From Synchiropus splendidus (Eukaryota; Chordata; Actinopteri; Syngnathiformes; Callionymidae), in contig NC_071348.1 of assembly GCF_027744825.2 (NCBI RefSeq), positions 3,354,563-3,418,562 of the forward strand: a stretch of 64,000 nucleotides of DNA, in the 5' to 3' direction. How positions within the stretch are numbered: position 1 is the first letter of the stretch; every line of letters starts with the position of its first letter. The translations under genes were made by a program, and so were the position numbers. Of this stretch, positions 36,219 through 47,994 are shown piece after piece. The notes under the pieces are model-generated. The model saw only the letters and a program-made list of their open reading frames with translations. It made no database searches and was not told where the DNA came from.

Positions 36219-36484
36219 GGGATGTTGCTACATTCTGGCTTGTTATCGCCAATGTTATTGTGAATCCCTCCTGTCCAGCGAATATAGTGTATGCTTGCTG
36301 AGAATTCCTCAGTGAGTTTCAACTTCATACCGAGAACATGTCTTCTCACTCTCTTTGCAAAGATTCTTCAATAAATATTCATAAAAGACAACCTGGAAGA
36401 TAACCAAACCAAATCGTTGTAGTTCAATAGGTTACAATGTGCCACACTTGGAGGAACAAAACCAAAACAGGGGATGTTGCTACA
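36219..36484. repeat. Duplicated segment (copy 2 of the 83-bp repeat) bounded by a 14-bp direct repeat
   Basis: The 14-mer GGGATGTTGCTACA occurs at 36219-36232 and 36471-36484. The 238 bp between them end exactly with copy 2 of the 83-bp repeat (36387-36469). It looks like an insertion that carried a copy of the neighbouring splice acceptor region and made a target duplication. The mechanism is not clear. Confidence 0.6.
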
Positions 36485-37681
36485 AAGACAATTCTCTCTT
36501 TATGGAAGCCACAAAATTCCACAACACTAAGCTTCAAAGAATAATAATAGTACACATTCAGGTTTAGAAAATAGAGTTCTAATGACATCTGAGTGTGCTT
36601 GTGCACCTTAGCCCTACGAAATGTCCCACCTGTAGCAGGCATAGGCTCCCACATACCGGGATGATTTACTCTGAGAAAAAGACGATCTTCTATGATAATG
36701 TGAAGGAAGAAGTATCAAAGCATGTTTGTCAATGCAAATTGTTTTTCTATAGTCAACCTGCACCTAATGCAAACACATCACCTATTTAAATACTTCTAGT
36801 AGCAGTTACGTATCGCTTCATGAAGCACCAAATTTGTTGGTCTTACGACATAAAAGCCTGATAATTTTGCTTTTTAGTCATAACAGAGGGAGATTAAGAT
36901 CAAGACCGGAGAGTGGTGACTCTCAGCATTTTCTAGTAAGTCAGCACACAAGGAAAGTGGAAATCACTTCAATCACTGTCTAATGCAAGAAGAAGAATTA
37001 TTTACTTTACAATAAAGAAGCCATGTGATATAATAATACAAATACCACATAACACATGTACCGTGCAGTAGGGGAGATTGAAATAAATATTCATTCATAT
37101 TCAACTGCATTAACATCTGTTCAGTGAGCGGTTTGGACTAAAACAATGAAATAATTGAGCAATGGTTGGAGGAGCACAAATAAAACAACTGATGCGCAAG
37201 TTTCACTGTGGGCATTGTTATTAATGGACAGATAAATATTAGATACAACTATGCTAAATCTAATAAAACATATATATCTTCTTGAGAAGTTTCACTTTAA
37301 ATCTATAAATCAGATATGGTTGTTCTAATCGTTTTTTTAAAACGTGACAGAGAATGTAATACTACTGTTATTTGTAAACCGAGTACTTACCGAGTAGACA
37401 ATGACATTTATCCAAAAGTAACACTATGTTTACAATAAAGTCAATGAAGTCAGTTCCTCATTTTAGAAAAGTAAACCTCAAGTTATGACGTTAAGTAAAA
37501 CATGTCAGAGGTGAATATTAGTTCAAGCGTAATGTGAAGTTTGTCAATAACAACAAGTTGTTAGGAAAGAAATTGAAATGAACACGCCACTGTCATAAAT
37601 ACGGGTGTTAAACAGACTGTAACGTTACCGGCAGAAACGAAACTGACGTAAATGTCCAGCTAAAATAGAAGCAAAGCTGCC

Positions 37682-37715
<34 letters not shown>

Positions 37716-37834
37716 CTGGAGTGGTGTCCCGGACCGCCTAGCTCAGTAGCTTCCTCCGTGGTTTAGCAGGCCATGTTAGCCTAGGAAGCTAACAATGCGA
37801 GCAGCCCGACCAAACTGGGTGTTCGATTCTTACC
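36485..37834 (-). other. 5' intron of zinc-finger gene D
   Basis: This is an AT-rich non-coding stretch between the putative first-exon donor at 37835 and the 5' UTR exon near 35783. I see no gene in it. It contains a GT microsatellite at about 37687-37713. Confidence 0.4.
37685..37714. repeat. (GT)n microsatellite
   Basis: About 14 uninterrupted GT dinucleotides lie near the first exon of zinc-finger gene D. Confidence 0.9.
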
Positions 37835-38150
37835 GCAGACCAACTGGTTCCGAGTCGCGCAGCGCGAACGGCCGCCCCCGCAGCTGGTTCCGAAGCTGCT
37901 AGTGTGCCTCCACAACGTGTCCAATGTCAGAGGCGTCGGTGCGAAGAGAAAACAAGGCAAGTGCGCGCCCACCAAGACTTCCGTCTTGACTTGGAGATCC
38001 TCAGCGTCACACCAGAAGCCACAGACAACAAGCGGCAGCCATGTTCGGCAGTTGCGTGTTGCTCAACAAAAGCGCTAAGAATTTGCGACAATGTGAAACT
38101 GTTTGACGGCAACCAATGCCAGGCTTCGGTTCGACACCTAGAACCCGCCC
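37835..38150 (-). promoter_or_regulatory. Non-coding first exon and CpG-rich promoter of zinc-finger gene D
   Basis: The minus strand has a donor (GTCTGCG|GTAAGAATC) ending an exon at 37835, inside a GC-rich stretch with many CpG dinucleotides (about 37830-38130). No ORF is needed for this exon. Confidence 0.5.
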
Positions 38151-41100
38151 ACAGCGCTCTTTAGACGCCAGCAGTGCTTGACTGAAGTTCCACCCCTCCC
38201 ACTGCCCCCTAGCTGCTGTTCCCGCCACACGGAGCTCTGCAGTCCTCTCCAGTCCTCTGGTTCTGGTGCGTGTTCCTCCCACCGGACGGTTCCAGGAGAC
38301 TCCCCAATGAGCCTGCAGTGCCCCTCCTCCACCTCCCCATTGCGTGGGTCACATTCCTAGGGCTATTCTGGTCTGAATTGGTCGGTTCCTAAAGGGTTAA
38401 GACGGATACAACCATTTTGTGTCCTAGTACAAAATGGCGCAGTCGGTGCACGCTGGCTACAGGAAGTGCTGGTGTGGCTCCCTGCGCTCAGCTCAGTGCA
38501 GTTCTCTGCCCTTGCTGAATGTTATGCACTGAACTGTGTCAAGGGAAATGGCTTAAAAAAGACCTCAATACATTTACGAGAGGGAAAGTACCACCGTGCG
38601 GTGATGAGGATCAGTGTCTTTCACTTTCTTCAAACACACAAAAGGCATCATCCATGGTTGTCAGTGGTGCAAAAGGCACCTGGGTTCTCCTAGAATCCTT
38701 GGAAGGTTTGGGTGCCATTGCAGTGCTCTTGGGAACTGGGCTTTTTGTCAGCGTTGCCCTAGCGTGCGCTTAACAAAAGACTTCCGGAAGAACAATGCCA
38801 CGCTAACAAGAACAAAACCTTACTTCCGTGGTCGGGTCGCAGAGGCAGCTTCCCTTGCACATAGTCCCAGATGTCCACCCCAGGAAACTTGTCATAATGT
38901 TGTGGCAGGCAGCACAGCAATATGTTCCCAAGTGAACCCAGAGGCACAAGGTCTTTTGGGTATATCCAGGTTCAGACCTAGGGCCTCCCCCCAATGGGAC
39001 ATGTAAGGTACGTCTCCCTCGGAAGGCAACCGTGCAAAGGAGAACATCCGCAGCATGGCTTGCTCAATGCTAAGGTGAAAACTAAAAGTACTTGCAGCGC
39101 ATAATAGAGGGACCATTTTGGGGGTAGGGCCCGACACTTTAGAAACTCAAGAGGTTTTGGGTTCCATCACCCGATCGAGAGCATGTTAGCATTGTACCAC
39201 ATCTTTCACCACATCTTTCACAACCAGTTTGCCAAACAAATACCAGAATCTACATCCTCCAATGTCTTCTTTAAAAAAATACTTTCAATTTCTGAATTTT
39301 GTAGCAGTTACAAAGTCACAAAGGGCTGGATCTTATCCCAGGACTTCAGGCAAGTGGCAGAACACACCCTGGTGGTATTGCAACATGGGCTACTTATTGC
39401 TGTACCCAAGCACCCACCACAATAAACTGTCCTTTTAGGGCTGGGGTATCAAACTTGTGACCACGGGGCCATTTGCGGCCCTCAGGATGCAGTTTTGCGG
39501 CCCGCCACCGGGTGCCCAATTTTAGCCTGGGAGTGGCCCCGACTGGTCACCCCTACTTCATCCAAAATCAGATGCTTAGTAAACACTGTACAAGTGTATT
39601 CCGATGAATTTTGGGATTTACCTTGGAGGTATCTTTATAAAACCACCAAATCACTCCAATGCTACTACTGTCATCAAAATGCTGCAATGACCATTTTTTA
39701 TTACCACATGTGATTTCAGTGGCCAGATGACACCTGGACAAAATGACAAAAAATCATGCAAACCTTTCAGTCCTGCAATGCATGATGGGACGCCTGAAGA
39801 CCACGCCACACATTTGTTGGTGTGACCTGTGTTCTTTTGTTATGAATAACATGGTTACTCTTGTTTCCTCGATCGGGTGTGATATCGCCTGATTTTGACC
39901 TTCTCATGGTCACAGGCACACTGCTTACATTTCTTTGTGAAAGCTACTGCAATGTGCAGATTTGAGGAACAGAGATGTTACACTGGCCTGCTTTGACTCA
40001 TTTAAGATTCCTGCTCTATATTTCCTGACACACAGCTGACAGTGGGTTTCTGGCTATTGGATATAATACAATGCCAGAGGCCTATTACACCAGGGTCAGG
40101 GTCAGCCAGTGTTCTCCACAGCACTTTAGTAGTATGGGAGGGTCCCGTACCCAGGGGGTGGTGAGTTTTCAGCTGTGACTGACTCGCAATGGCAGTGCTC
40201 CCTCACTGAGGACTTTTATGGAAGATGAAGGCAGATATTGAGGATCAGTAAGGGGCACGAATGGTAGCATCCAGGCCATGACCTCATTTTCCAAGACACT
40301 TATGGTTCGGCAAGCACAACAGTCCAACAGCGCTAATGCTATTACAAAGCCTATTGGTTGCCAACTCCCATGCACTCGCCATGAGACTCGCACATTTTGA
40401 CGGCACAGCGTTAAGTGACAAGGCCAGGTCCAACAAAATCTTTCAGCAGGTTGACTATCCCACACACACAGCATTTTCTTCAGCAGACACAGAGGCATAC
40501 TTCGTCATGCAAAATAGGGGCTTCAAATTGATGCTTATGGTGTGCTTGATGTCCAACATCCAATTCAGTGAGACGAATGCATGATCAAGTGTGGATGAAT
40601 TATACCAATATTCTCTTCAGACTTCCAAGGCAACAGAAAGCTGTGGAACAGTGCAAGAAAAGGTGCCCGATGTTGCTGTTCAACCGCCCAATGAGAGTCA
40701 CATCAGCACAAATCTGAATGGTACCAATGGAAGCGGGAGGAATCTGCCTCCAAAAAACGTGTTGCGCTCCATGAGTTTTATTTAATGGGCCAAAGTGATT
40801 TCGGGCAAAGTTATATTTGGGTTATTTGAATTTCACTTGGTAATCCGAATATTGATCTGATCTGAGTCCAAACTGTGATCCTATCCGGAATGTGTGGAAC
40901 TGTTGCACCCCTTCACCTCCTCCAGTTAATACTTACTTTCAACAATTGAGAATACCTGGTTCTCATCTATGGAATGATGCTCAAGACCATAAGCCCCCAC
41001 TTTGCTGTTACTGATGCTACAGAACTCCATGCGCCGCACGAATTCCTTCACGACTCTTTAGCTGAAGCAGCCCCACTACCAAGAAATAACGAGTAGCATT

Positions 41101-42934
41101 TTATTTGGACATACGATTATGGTATATAACCCACATCACGACCTCTTCCCTTGACTCTGACCAGAACAAGTAGCAGCACGTTGAAAAGGGCGGAATAGGA
41201 AGTGAGAAAGTTAGCAACCACGGATAAAAGCAACCTTAACAGGGCTGGTCAGTTAGACAAGCACAACCATACCATTGGACTTTCTGTTGTTCCATTCCAC
41301 AATGAAAAAAAGCTCAAGCCTAACTTCCATTGAAGCGATGGATTCCAATAAATGTATTCTCAAAAAGGTAATCAGATGTGAATAATGCATGTTCCGGAAT
41401 AAATGGTGCATAGGTGGAGCAAGGGAGCAGCATCAGCTGCTTCAGTTCTTTATGCAGATGGTCACCCATAAAGCCTGTGGCGCATGGGGAGGTTTGCATT
41501 GAACAACGACAGTAATTCTTGCCGTCACTGACAGAGAATCTTAGAACTGTCTGCTCAAAAAAAGTGGGCAGTGATGTAGTCCATCAATAGGCAACATCAG
41601 CAGAGGACTATCTTGCCTGGATGGACTGTTCCAGCATCCTGGGAAGATGGTGGTCAGTGGTAGATGGGGTGCAGCATCTGCTTCATTACACCATTTTCAA
41701 TGGCCTGTCCTCATAAGAGCTTGTGCTGGGTGTTAACAGTTGCAGAATCCCTCAACCTTACTGGCAGTGAGCATTCCACTGGTTGGCTGTAGTCCATTGC
41801 CCATACGGGTCCCCTCAGTGGGTGCAAATGGATCAGGCAAAGGATCTGACTATGAGAGTATGGGGGTGTAGTGCAAAGGCTTAGTGGATGTACCTGATTG
41901 GAATGGCTTGGCGAGTGGAAATATGGTATTGGCGCAGAGTTGTGGTGAGAGCGGGCGACACTTTAAGCTCTGTACTACTTCAATAACATGGAGCAAACGG
42001 ACTCTGGCACATGGAACTGGGCGTGGTGGGTTTTTTTTTCTGCCACTACATCATTGTTGAGTCATTTAACAAGGTTAGTTTGAGGTGATAAACATAGGGT
42101 TGTTGTCAAACAATAGAATAGCCTCAATTGATGCCATTGGCAATTTGATGGTCTTCAGGTGGAAATTGTACTTTACTGGGAGTGCGGGGTCAGTTCAGAC
42201 TGCTTCACCACCCGTTATCAATCTCAGTTCATAGCACTACCGCAGACCTTACCGTACACGTGTAACGGATGGAACATCATTCAGAATACCCACGACTCAA
42301 TTTCACCTTTGGAACACGTAGGTCCTCACCTTCGACCGCAAACCCATTTAAGGAAGGTAGACCACAGCAAATCAACACACATGAGTAGACACAAGCTAAA
42401 ACGCATCACGAGTGGTCCAAAGAGGGGATCACAGTACACTGGCCAAGGTGTCATCTGCAACTTTTGTAGGAAGTGACTCTCGCCATTCGTGTGATTTTCA
42501 ATATTAGGAAAGTACTCAAGGGGTAAAACAATTTAAAAAGGTTTCTCAATGAAATATTTTAATAGCATTTTTTAAAAAGCCACAGACAAAAGGCATTTTT
42601 TCGACCCCAAATCAGAACAAATAAAAACCAGCAATAAAATGACTATTTATAAAAAAAACAAAACAAAACATTGAACTTGAACAGCAGACAAATCCTGCTG
42701 GACAAAAATAGAGGTAAAACTTTCAGTTTCTGATGCATGTAGAGCTTTACATTGCACTGTTGAGGGTCCCCAGAGTTGAATTGACACACCACAATCATTT
42801 TCTTCTTCTACATGCGATAGACAAAATGTATACAACTAAAAAGATACCCCAGGTGTTTTCATTCATAAAAAATACTCACTTGGTTTTAACATGGAACAGT
42901 GTGAGAGTAACCCATGAGGAAAAAAGTCTTACTG
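38151..42934. other. Intergenic sequence, no gene seen; 3' UTR of zinc-finger gene E at its right end
   Basis: Short ORFs show no recognisable domain. At about 39436-39530 a stretch beginning near AGGGCTGGGGTATCAAACTT and rich in GGCCC resembles the ends of teleost hAT-type repeats, but I cannot place its other end. The minus-strand 3' UTR of gene E probably covers about 42550-42934, with ATTAAA (plus-strand TTTAAT, near 42558) as a possible poly(A) signal. Confidence 0.4.
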
Positions 42935-44740
42935 TCAACCAGTGAATTCGTGGAGCACCATAGAAGAATTTTCTTTATCAGTTAAAGAGCTGTCAGTACT
43001 ACCATCCTCCATTTCTGTCTCAACAGCCTTCTCTAAGTCAGTGTCAGCAAATGGGCTGCCACTTCCCAGTGCCGTCTCACTCCCTTCTCTGGTGACTGGG
43101 TGATTCGTAATGTGAAGCTCAAGAGACGAGACATGTGTAAACCGAGCTGGACAACGAGGACACTTGTGCGGGTGGTTCTTGTGGTAGCGCAGGTGCCTGT
43201 GGTAGACACATAACAGCCGAAATCTTTTCCCACAATCGAGGCAATTGTATGTTTTTCTTACGCTCCTTTCTGACTGGTTCACACTTTCACCTTCCTCTGG
43301 GGGAATATGTTGCGTTTCTGTGGGGCACATACTGTTCTCATTTGAGGGGACCTTTATATTCTCTCCGTTAACAGCACTCTGGTCACATCCATTTTCTGGA
43401 GTGTCCCCGAAACGTTTCATTGCCGTTTTCTTCTCAAAATCGCCTTTGTGATACATCGCCAGATGCCGTTTCAGATCACAGCGCTGAGGGAAGTGTCTAC
43501 CACAAAACACACAGGTATGCATCGTTCCCTTATGATACCTCATGTGACGGGATAAACTACTCGAGTGATGAAAGACGCGATGACATTGCTTGCAAGGATG
43601 CAGCCTACCATTTGGATTGCTCGCTCTTCTACGTCTTGCCTTCAGCGAGATATTTTTCTTTACTTTACTTAACTCTTCATTCAACTTATCCATTTCTTCT
43701 GGTGTTTGATGAGTCAAGTGATGCTCTTTTAAATCTGGTAATCTTTGAAAGCGATCTCCACATAAACCACATCTGTACGGATTCTTGGGGTGTTCCTTAT
43801 TTGTACTGTCGCCATTTTCCATCAAAACGTTGCTATCTTCTTTGATCCCATCCAGAAACACCCCGTTGCTGTGGATGCTTTCGAAAGGCATGCCGTCTGT
43901 GCTTTTCGCATCGATGTCAAGTTCAATTTCGATTTCAGATGTGAAAGTCGTCTCAGGTTCTCTACCTTTGCAGTGGTGTTGCGAATGGATGTGAAAATCT
44001 GAAATCCAAAAAAACTTAAACTTACACTTTCTGCACTGGTACGTGTTTTCACATTTCTTCCCTCTATTGATAAATCTCCTCAAGTCTGTACAAAAAATGT
44101 GATTTTCCTTTTCGTGTGCATTCAACAGCTCTACTTTGAGGAATCTCTTTCCACAATGATTACAGCAGTGAAATCGTTCACGTTTGTGGCATTCAAGGTG
44201 ATTCCTTAGTTCCCATTTCTCAGCAAAGAGTTTACAGCACAAAGTGCATCTAAAGCCCTGCTCTGTGTTTCTGCACAGCTGGTGAGAATGTAAATTTTGC
44301 AAACTGGTAAATGACTGATGACATGTATCACAAGGGTACTGGCCCTGGCGACTGGTATCCAGGTTGGTGACTGCAGGCTTTGGTTTGTGTGATTCTATTT
44401 GGACTGGAGTCAGGGGCCGTAATGTCGGAGAGCCTGGCCTGACCATGGCAGAAGACATTGAGGGAAGTACTCCAGGAGATGATGGCTTCGCAGGATATGA
44501 CTTTTCAATGCCATTGACCATTTTAAATGTCCCGTTTTCCAGCAGCACATATTCTCGAGGAATCTCAAACCCATTAGATGATCCATCGAAGCAAAATGAC
44601 TCCAAAGGTCCATGAATAGCCATATGCACCAAGACATTTTGGTACTGAGTGAATCCATCACCACATTCAGAGCAAATGAAGGTACTGGCATCTCCTTGGT
44701 TCAATAACTTCTCCTTCTCCATCTTGACTGTTTGGTCCAT
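42935..44740 (-). CDS. C2H2 zinc-finger protein E (10 fingers, 601 aa)
   Basis: This is a probable DNA-binding regulator coded in one exon. Finger 1 (CSECGDGF...HMAIH) lies near residue 25, followed by a finger-free stretch. Four fingers follow at about residues 135-260 (CDTCHQSF, CTLCCKLF, CNHCGKRF, and C2HC-like CRKCKFKF). Another (CGLCGDRF) is near 325. A pair (CKQCHRVF, CVFCGRHF) lies after a basic KARRRRAS patch, and a C-terminal pair (CLDCGKRF, CPRCPARF) ends near 555. The tail is acidic and Ser/Thr-rich. The start is the ATG at 44740. The exon opens at 44853 after the acceptor TTCTCCCCTCCACAG, and a 29-codon uORF overlaps neither frame nor start. Expression is probably from the divergent promoter near 49.1 kb. 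I do not recognise an orthologue. Confidence 0.9.
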   Translation of the reverse strand: MDQTVKMEKEKLLNQGDASTFICSECGDGFTQYQNVLVHMAIHGPLESFCFDGSSNGFEIPREYVLLENGTFKMVNGIEKSYPAKPSSPGVLPSMSSAMVRPGSPTLRPLTPVQIESHKPKPAVTNLDTSRQGQYPCDTCHQSFTSLQNLHSHQLCRNTEQGFRCTLCCKLFAEKWELRNHLECHKRERFHCCNHCGKRFLKVELLNAHEKENHIFCTDLRRFINRGKKCENTYQCRKCKFKFFWISDFHIHSQHHCKGREPETTFTSEIEIELDIDAKSTDGMPFESIHSNGVFLDGIKEDSNVLMENGDSTNKEHPKNPYRCGLCGDRFQRLPDLKEHHLTHQTPEEMDKLNEELSKVKKNISLKARRRRASNPNGRLHPCKQCHRVFHHSSSLSRHMRYHKGTMHTCVFCGRHFPQRCDLKRHLAMYHKGDFEKKTAMKRFGDTPENGCDQSAVNGENIKVPSNENSMCPTETQHIPPEEGESVNQSERSVRKTYNCLDCGKRFRLLCVYHRHLRYHKNHPHKCPRCPARFTHVSSLELHITNHPVTREGSETALGSGSPFADTDLEKAVETEMEDGSTDSSLTDKENSSMVLHEFTG

Positions 44741-44750
44741 GAATTATTTC

Positions 44751-44840
44751 TCAGCACGCTGTAAAGAGTCCATGTTTGACGGCAGAGAAATGGTCTCTAT
44801 TTGCAGCGTTGCTTGGGTTAGTCTCTCCTGAGGTCTCCAT
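44751..44840 (-). promoter_or_regulatory. Upstream ORF before zinc-finger gene E
   Basis: A 29-codon ORF (METSGETNPS...) begins 13 bp inside the coding exon and ends 10 bp before the main ATG, in another frame. Being long and close, it could repress translation of the main ORF. Peptide conservation is unknown. Confidence 0.5.
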
Positions 44841-45070
44841 CTTGCATCAGCACCTGTGGAGGGGAGAAGAATGAAAAAATTAAAGCGGCACTTCAGCATA
44901 GTCCTTCGCCTGAACATCACATAACGGTAAAGAAGAGATCATTGAGTGCAATTCTATATCCACTGGGTAATTACAATGTTTCCTTCCTGTCTTGAAGCCC
45001 GGGTGATCATTGATTCACAGAGTGTGATGATATTTGAAGACTTCGGTAGCGGTACATGTGGCGGTTACTG

Positions 45071-45228
45071 TGTCAAACCATGTGCCCTGCAGGCTTCAAA
45101 ACATGAAGAAATGGACGCCCGATTGTCGACCGCATCTCGGCAGTCGAGAATTGGGCGTCCATTTCTTCAGTTTTTGCAGACACCCGGACACCCTCCAGCT
45201 AAAAGCCTGCAGGGCACATGGTTCGACA
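45071..45228. repeat. Foldback (hairpin) element 1
   Basis: Outer arms 45071-45096 and 45203-45228 are near-perfect inverted repeats (TGTCAAACCATGTGCCCTGC...). Inner arms 45105-45130 and 45143-45168 match at 24 of 26 positions around a 12-bp loop. The inner arm motif ATGGACGCCCGATTGTCGAC recurs in element 2. Confidence 0.8.
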
Positions 45229-45346
45229 GCAACCACAGCTCCTGCAACAGCCGGTATCACACGCCATCCAATTGAGCCTGAGAGGCTCAGAACACGTGGC
45301 ATTTCTTAACCGCTTTGGTGGAGGATACATACATCATCAGTTAACC

Positions 45347-45450
45347 AGTCCTGTTCAGGGTTGCTGGGAGTGCTGGAGCCAATCCCAGCAGCCATTTGGC
45401 GAGAGGCAGGAATACACTTTGGACAGGTTGCCCCTCCATTGCAGTAGGTG
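45347..45450 (+). repeat. L2-like LINE 3'-end fragment
   Basis: The segment has the familiar vertebrate repeat words GGAGCCAATCCCAGCAG, GCGAGAGGCAGG, ACACTTTGGACAGG and CTCCATTGCAG in the usual order. It is short and diverged, so it is an old fragment. Recognition is by sequence memory, not by a search. Confidence 0.6.
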
Positions 45451-47848
45451 GAGAATTTTTCAATGAAATATTCCAGTGCTTTCTGACGAGACGGCAGATG
45501 AGCAAAGCGCAACATGGAAAGCCGCCACTGTCTTCATGCTGCAACGCATCGCAGAGTACGTTTCTCACATATAGTCACTCAGCTACAAATAAGTGAGACA
45601 TGGGAAATATGGCATGAGAGCGTGTGAGAAGCCTTTAATTGCGTGATTTCCATGCATTGGGTACCCAGATGTTGCTCAACTTGAAATTGCAGATAGCCAC
45701 CATATGCCTGTGTAAAGTAGTAACAACATCAGACGTCAGATTTGCAGCTGGGCTTGGAGAAATACCATGATGCTGCCTGTTGCAAATTTGCGGCTTCGGC
45801 GCCCATAGGGTTACATGATAGCTTCATTTAGTTTGAAATAGCCAACAGGTAATAAACCCAACAAAACCAGGAACATTTCACAACATGGTACAGAACAAGG
45901 ACGAACACAACATTTTGTAGGAACAAAGAAGATGGCACATGCCTTTCATGGGCGTAATGTATTTGTGCGCTACAAATTGGCCTCAACCAAAATGAACTTG
46001 AGAGGGGTGGACAGTGCTTCCTTTACATGCTGATGCAAAGGACTGATTTAGACCACTTGGGGAGTGACGCTTATATGGAAAGATTGCCACCAGAAGAGAG
46101 CACTGAATTCCAGTGTAGTGGTGAGGCAGCTGCTCAAAGGCACTAGAGCAGGGGTGGGCGAGTAACAAAAAGTAACCAAGACCTGGACCACCCAGCCCTG
46201 TGAAGGCTGAATTATCCACCCGTGCCGTAGGGGGAAATACATTTGCAGAAAAAATGTAGTTATGCAACATGGGCCTTTCAGACTCACCAGTATCAAGGGT
46301 CTGTGTTCCAGGCAATAAAAATAGAACCAAACTGGTCAGGTGGTACAGGGGCACTACCATACCCTGGTCAATGTAAGCAAGCAAGCCTATGGGAGGCATT
46401 TCGAGAGATAACAACACAAACTCACTCATGCTCATGGAAGAAACTTGACAGCATACTACAATGGCATGACAACTTGAAACATGAGCGTGACGTGCACCAA
46501 TGCAAAGTGAGCTGCATCGCGGCTGCCAACAGTAAACTAGGTGTGAGGCTGAATGGGAAATGTGAAGAATGTCCAGCTTGTGTTGCACAGAGACCTTCAG
46601 CAGGGGGAATTAAATCAAATTATCTTGACATCTCGTCCCTGAGTGAGGGGAGGATGAAGTGTGAGATCAACAGTGCGTATTTGAATAGGTCATCCACAGG
46701 GAAAACAGCTCTGCCGAACGCAGGTTTATAGCTAGGATTTTGAGACAGGGTGGCCTCGTCCATCCCATTAATAGCATCAGGCATCCCATCACCAATGGCC
46801 CTTTTCCATCCTGCGTCTATGTGGATAACCTCAAATATGGCGCAAGCCATGGAAAAGCCACAGGTCCACGAAGGAATGAGACATCGGCGAATGTCAATCC
46901 CATTCAACAAAATGACCAAGGAAACCAGTATGATGGTACAGCGATTCGGGGCACTATACAGGCACGTATGATAGGAAACTTGAGGAGTCTTGCTGAAACT
47001 ACAAGGCGACCAATTTCTCATGTTTTCCAGTTCAGTTCATCCCGAGGATGCCCGATGCCCCTATTGCAATGTGCCTACTAGGATATCGTGGTGCAGCAGT
47101 AGGGTTTTTATTCTGGGAGTTACCTGTTTCCAAGTCAGATTAGCACAGAAAATATGGAGGGGAAGAATAGGCCGAGTTTCTGTGTCATTTTTCAGTACAG
47201 GGTGTTTCCAAGATGTCCGGACTCCCCATTAGCCAAAAGTCTTGTTGTGGTAAGGCCAAAAAGAAATCCAAGACCTGAACACCAACAACCTGGGCACTGC
47301 CCCCAGACTTCAGTCCACCAGAGAGATACAAACGCAGTACAAACAGCCGCCACACATGAGGAGGCACATCTTCCTATCCAATCATTTTCCTTGCTGGTTT
47401 TAAAGAAGTGCTTTGTTCAAATGGAGCTCTAGTTGGCTCTCCAATGCTCAAACAGCAAACAATGAAGAAGGCACAGTGGACGCGCATATGAAGCATGGGC
47501 AGCGAATTATCAACCCCAACGTGGAAACAGTGTGGAGTGACGACAAGGACGAGGTATTATTATGAGTCACTGACAGGGTTCCCACCGTCCTCAGCCAGTC
47601 TGTTGCTTCAGATGTCCAGCTGGATGCACGACTTCAGTGCAGTGATCATGTACATATAGTGGAAACCCTGACTCAACATCAAACTGACAGAGACAAATTG
47701 ACAAAGCGTGTTTTTCATTTTCGGATCCACGCGGATGAAAGTCTGAGCCGATACAAAACGTGTGGATGTGACCTGGACCTGCTCTTCTCCATTCGACTGA
47801 GTTGGATTGTGGTTTTCCCCTCCTAGAGGTGACCTCTTTGCAGGCTAG

Positions 47849-47994
47849 GAGGGCGTCTGCACAACATGACAAAATGGACGCTCGATTCTCGACCGCAGCT
47901 TGGCCGCCAGATGTCGCCATATACCAGCGTAATCTGGCGTCAAGGTTCGGTCGGGAATTGGCCGTCCATTTTTTCATGTTGTGCCGACGCCCTC
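47849..47994. repeat. Foldback (hairpin) element 2
   Basis: Arms 47849-47895 and 47948-47994 pair at 41 of 47 positions around a loop of about 52 bp. The motif ATGGACGCTCGATTCTCGAC matches the inner arm of element 1 at 18 of 20 positions, so the two are one family. Confidence 0.8.

Noticed and set aside
37760..37835. tRNA-like word GTTCGATTC near the first exon of gene D
   Set aside because: No matching A box or cloverleaf stems could be drawn around it.
45983..46588. 201-codon minus-strand ORF in the gene E intron
   Set aside because: It has no recognisable domain, no splice or promoter context, and mixed composition. It fits a chance ORF.
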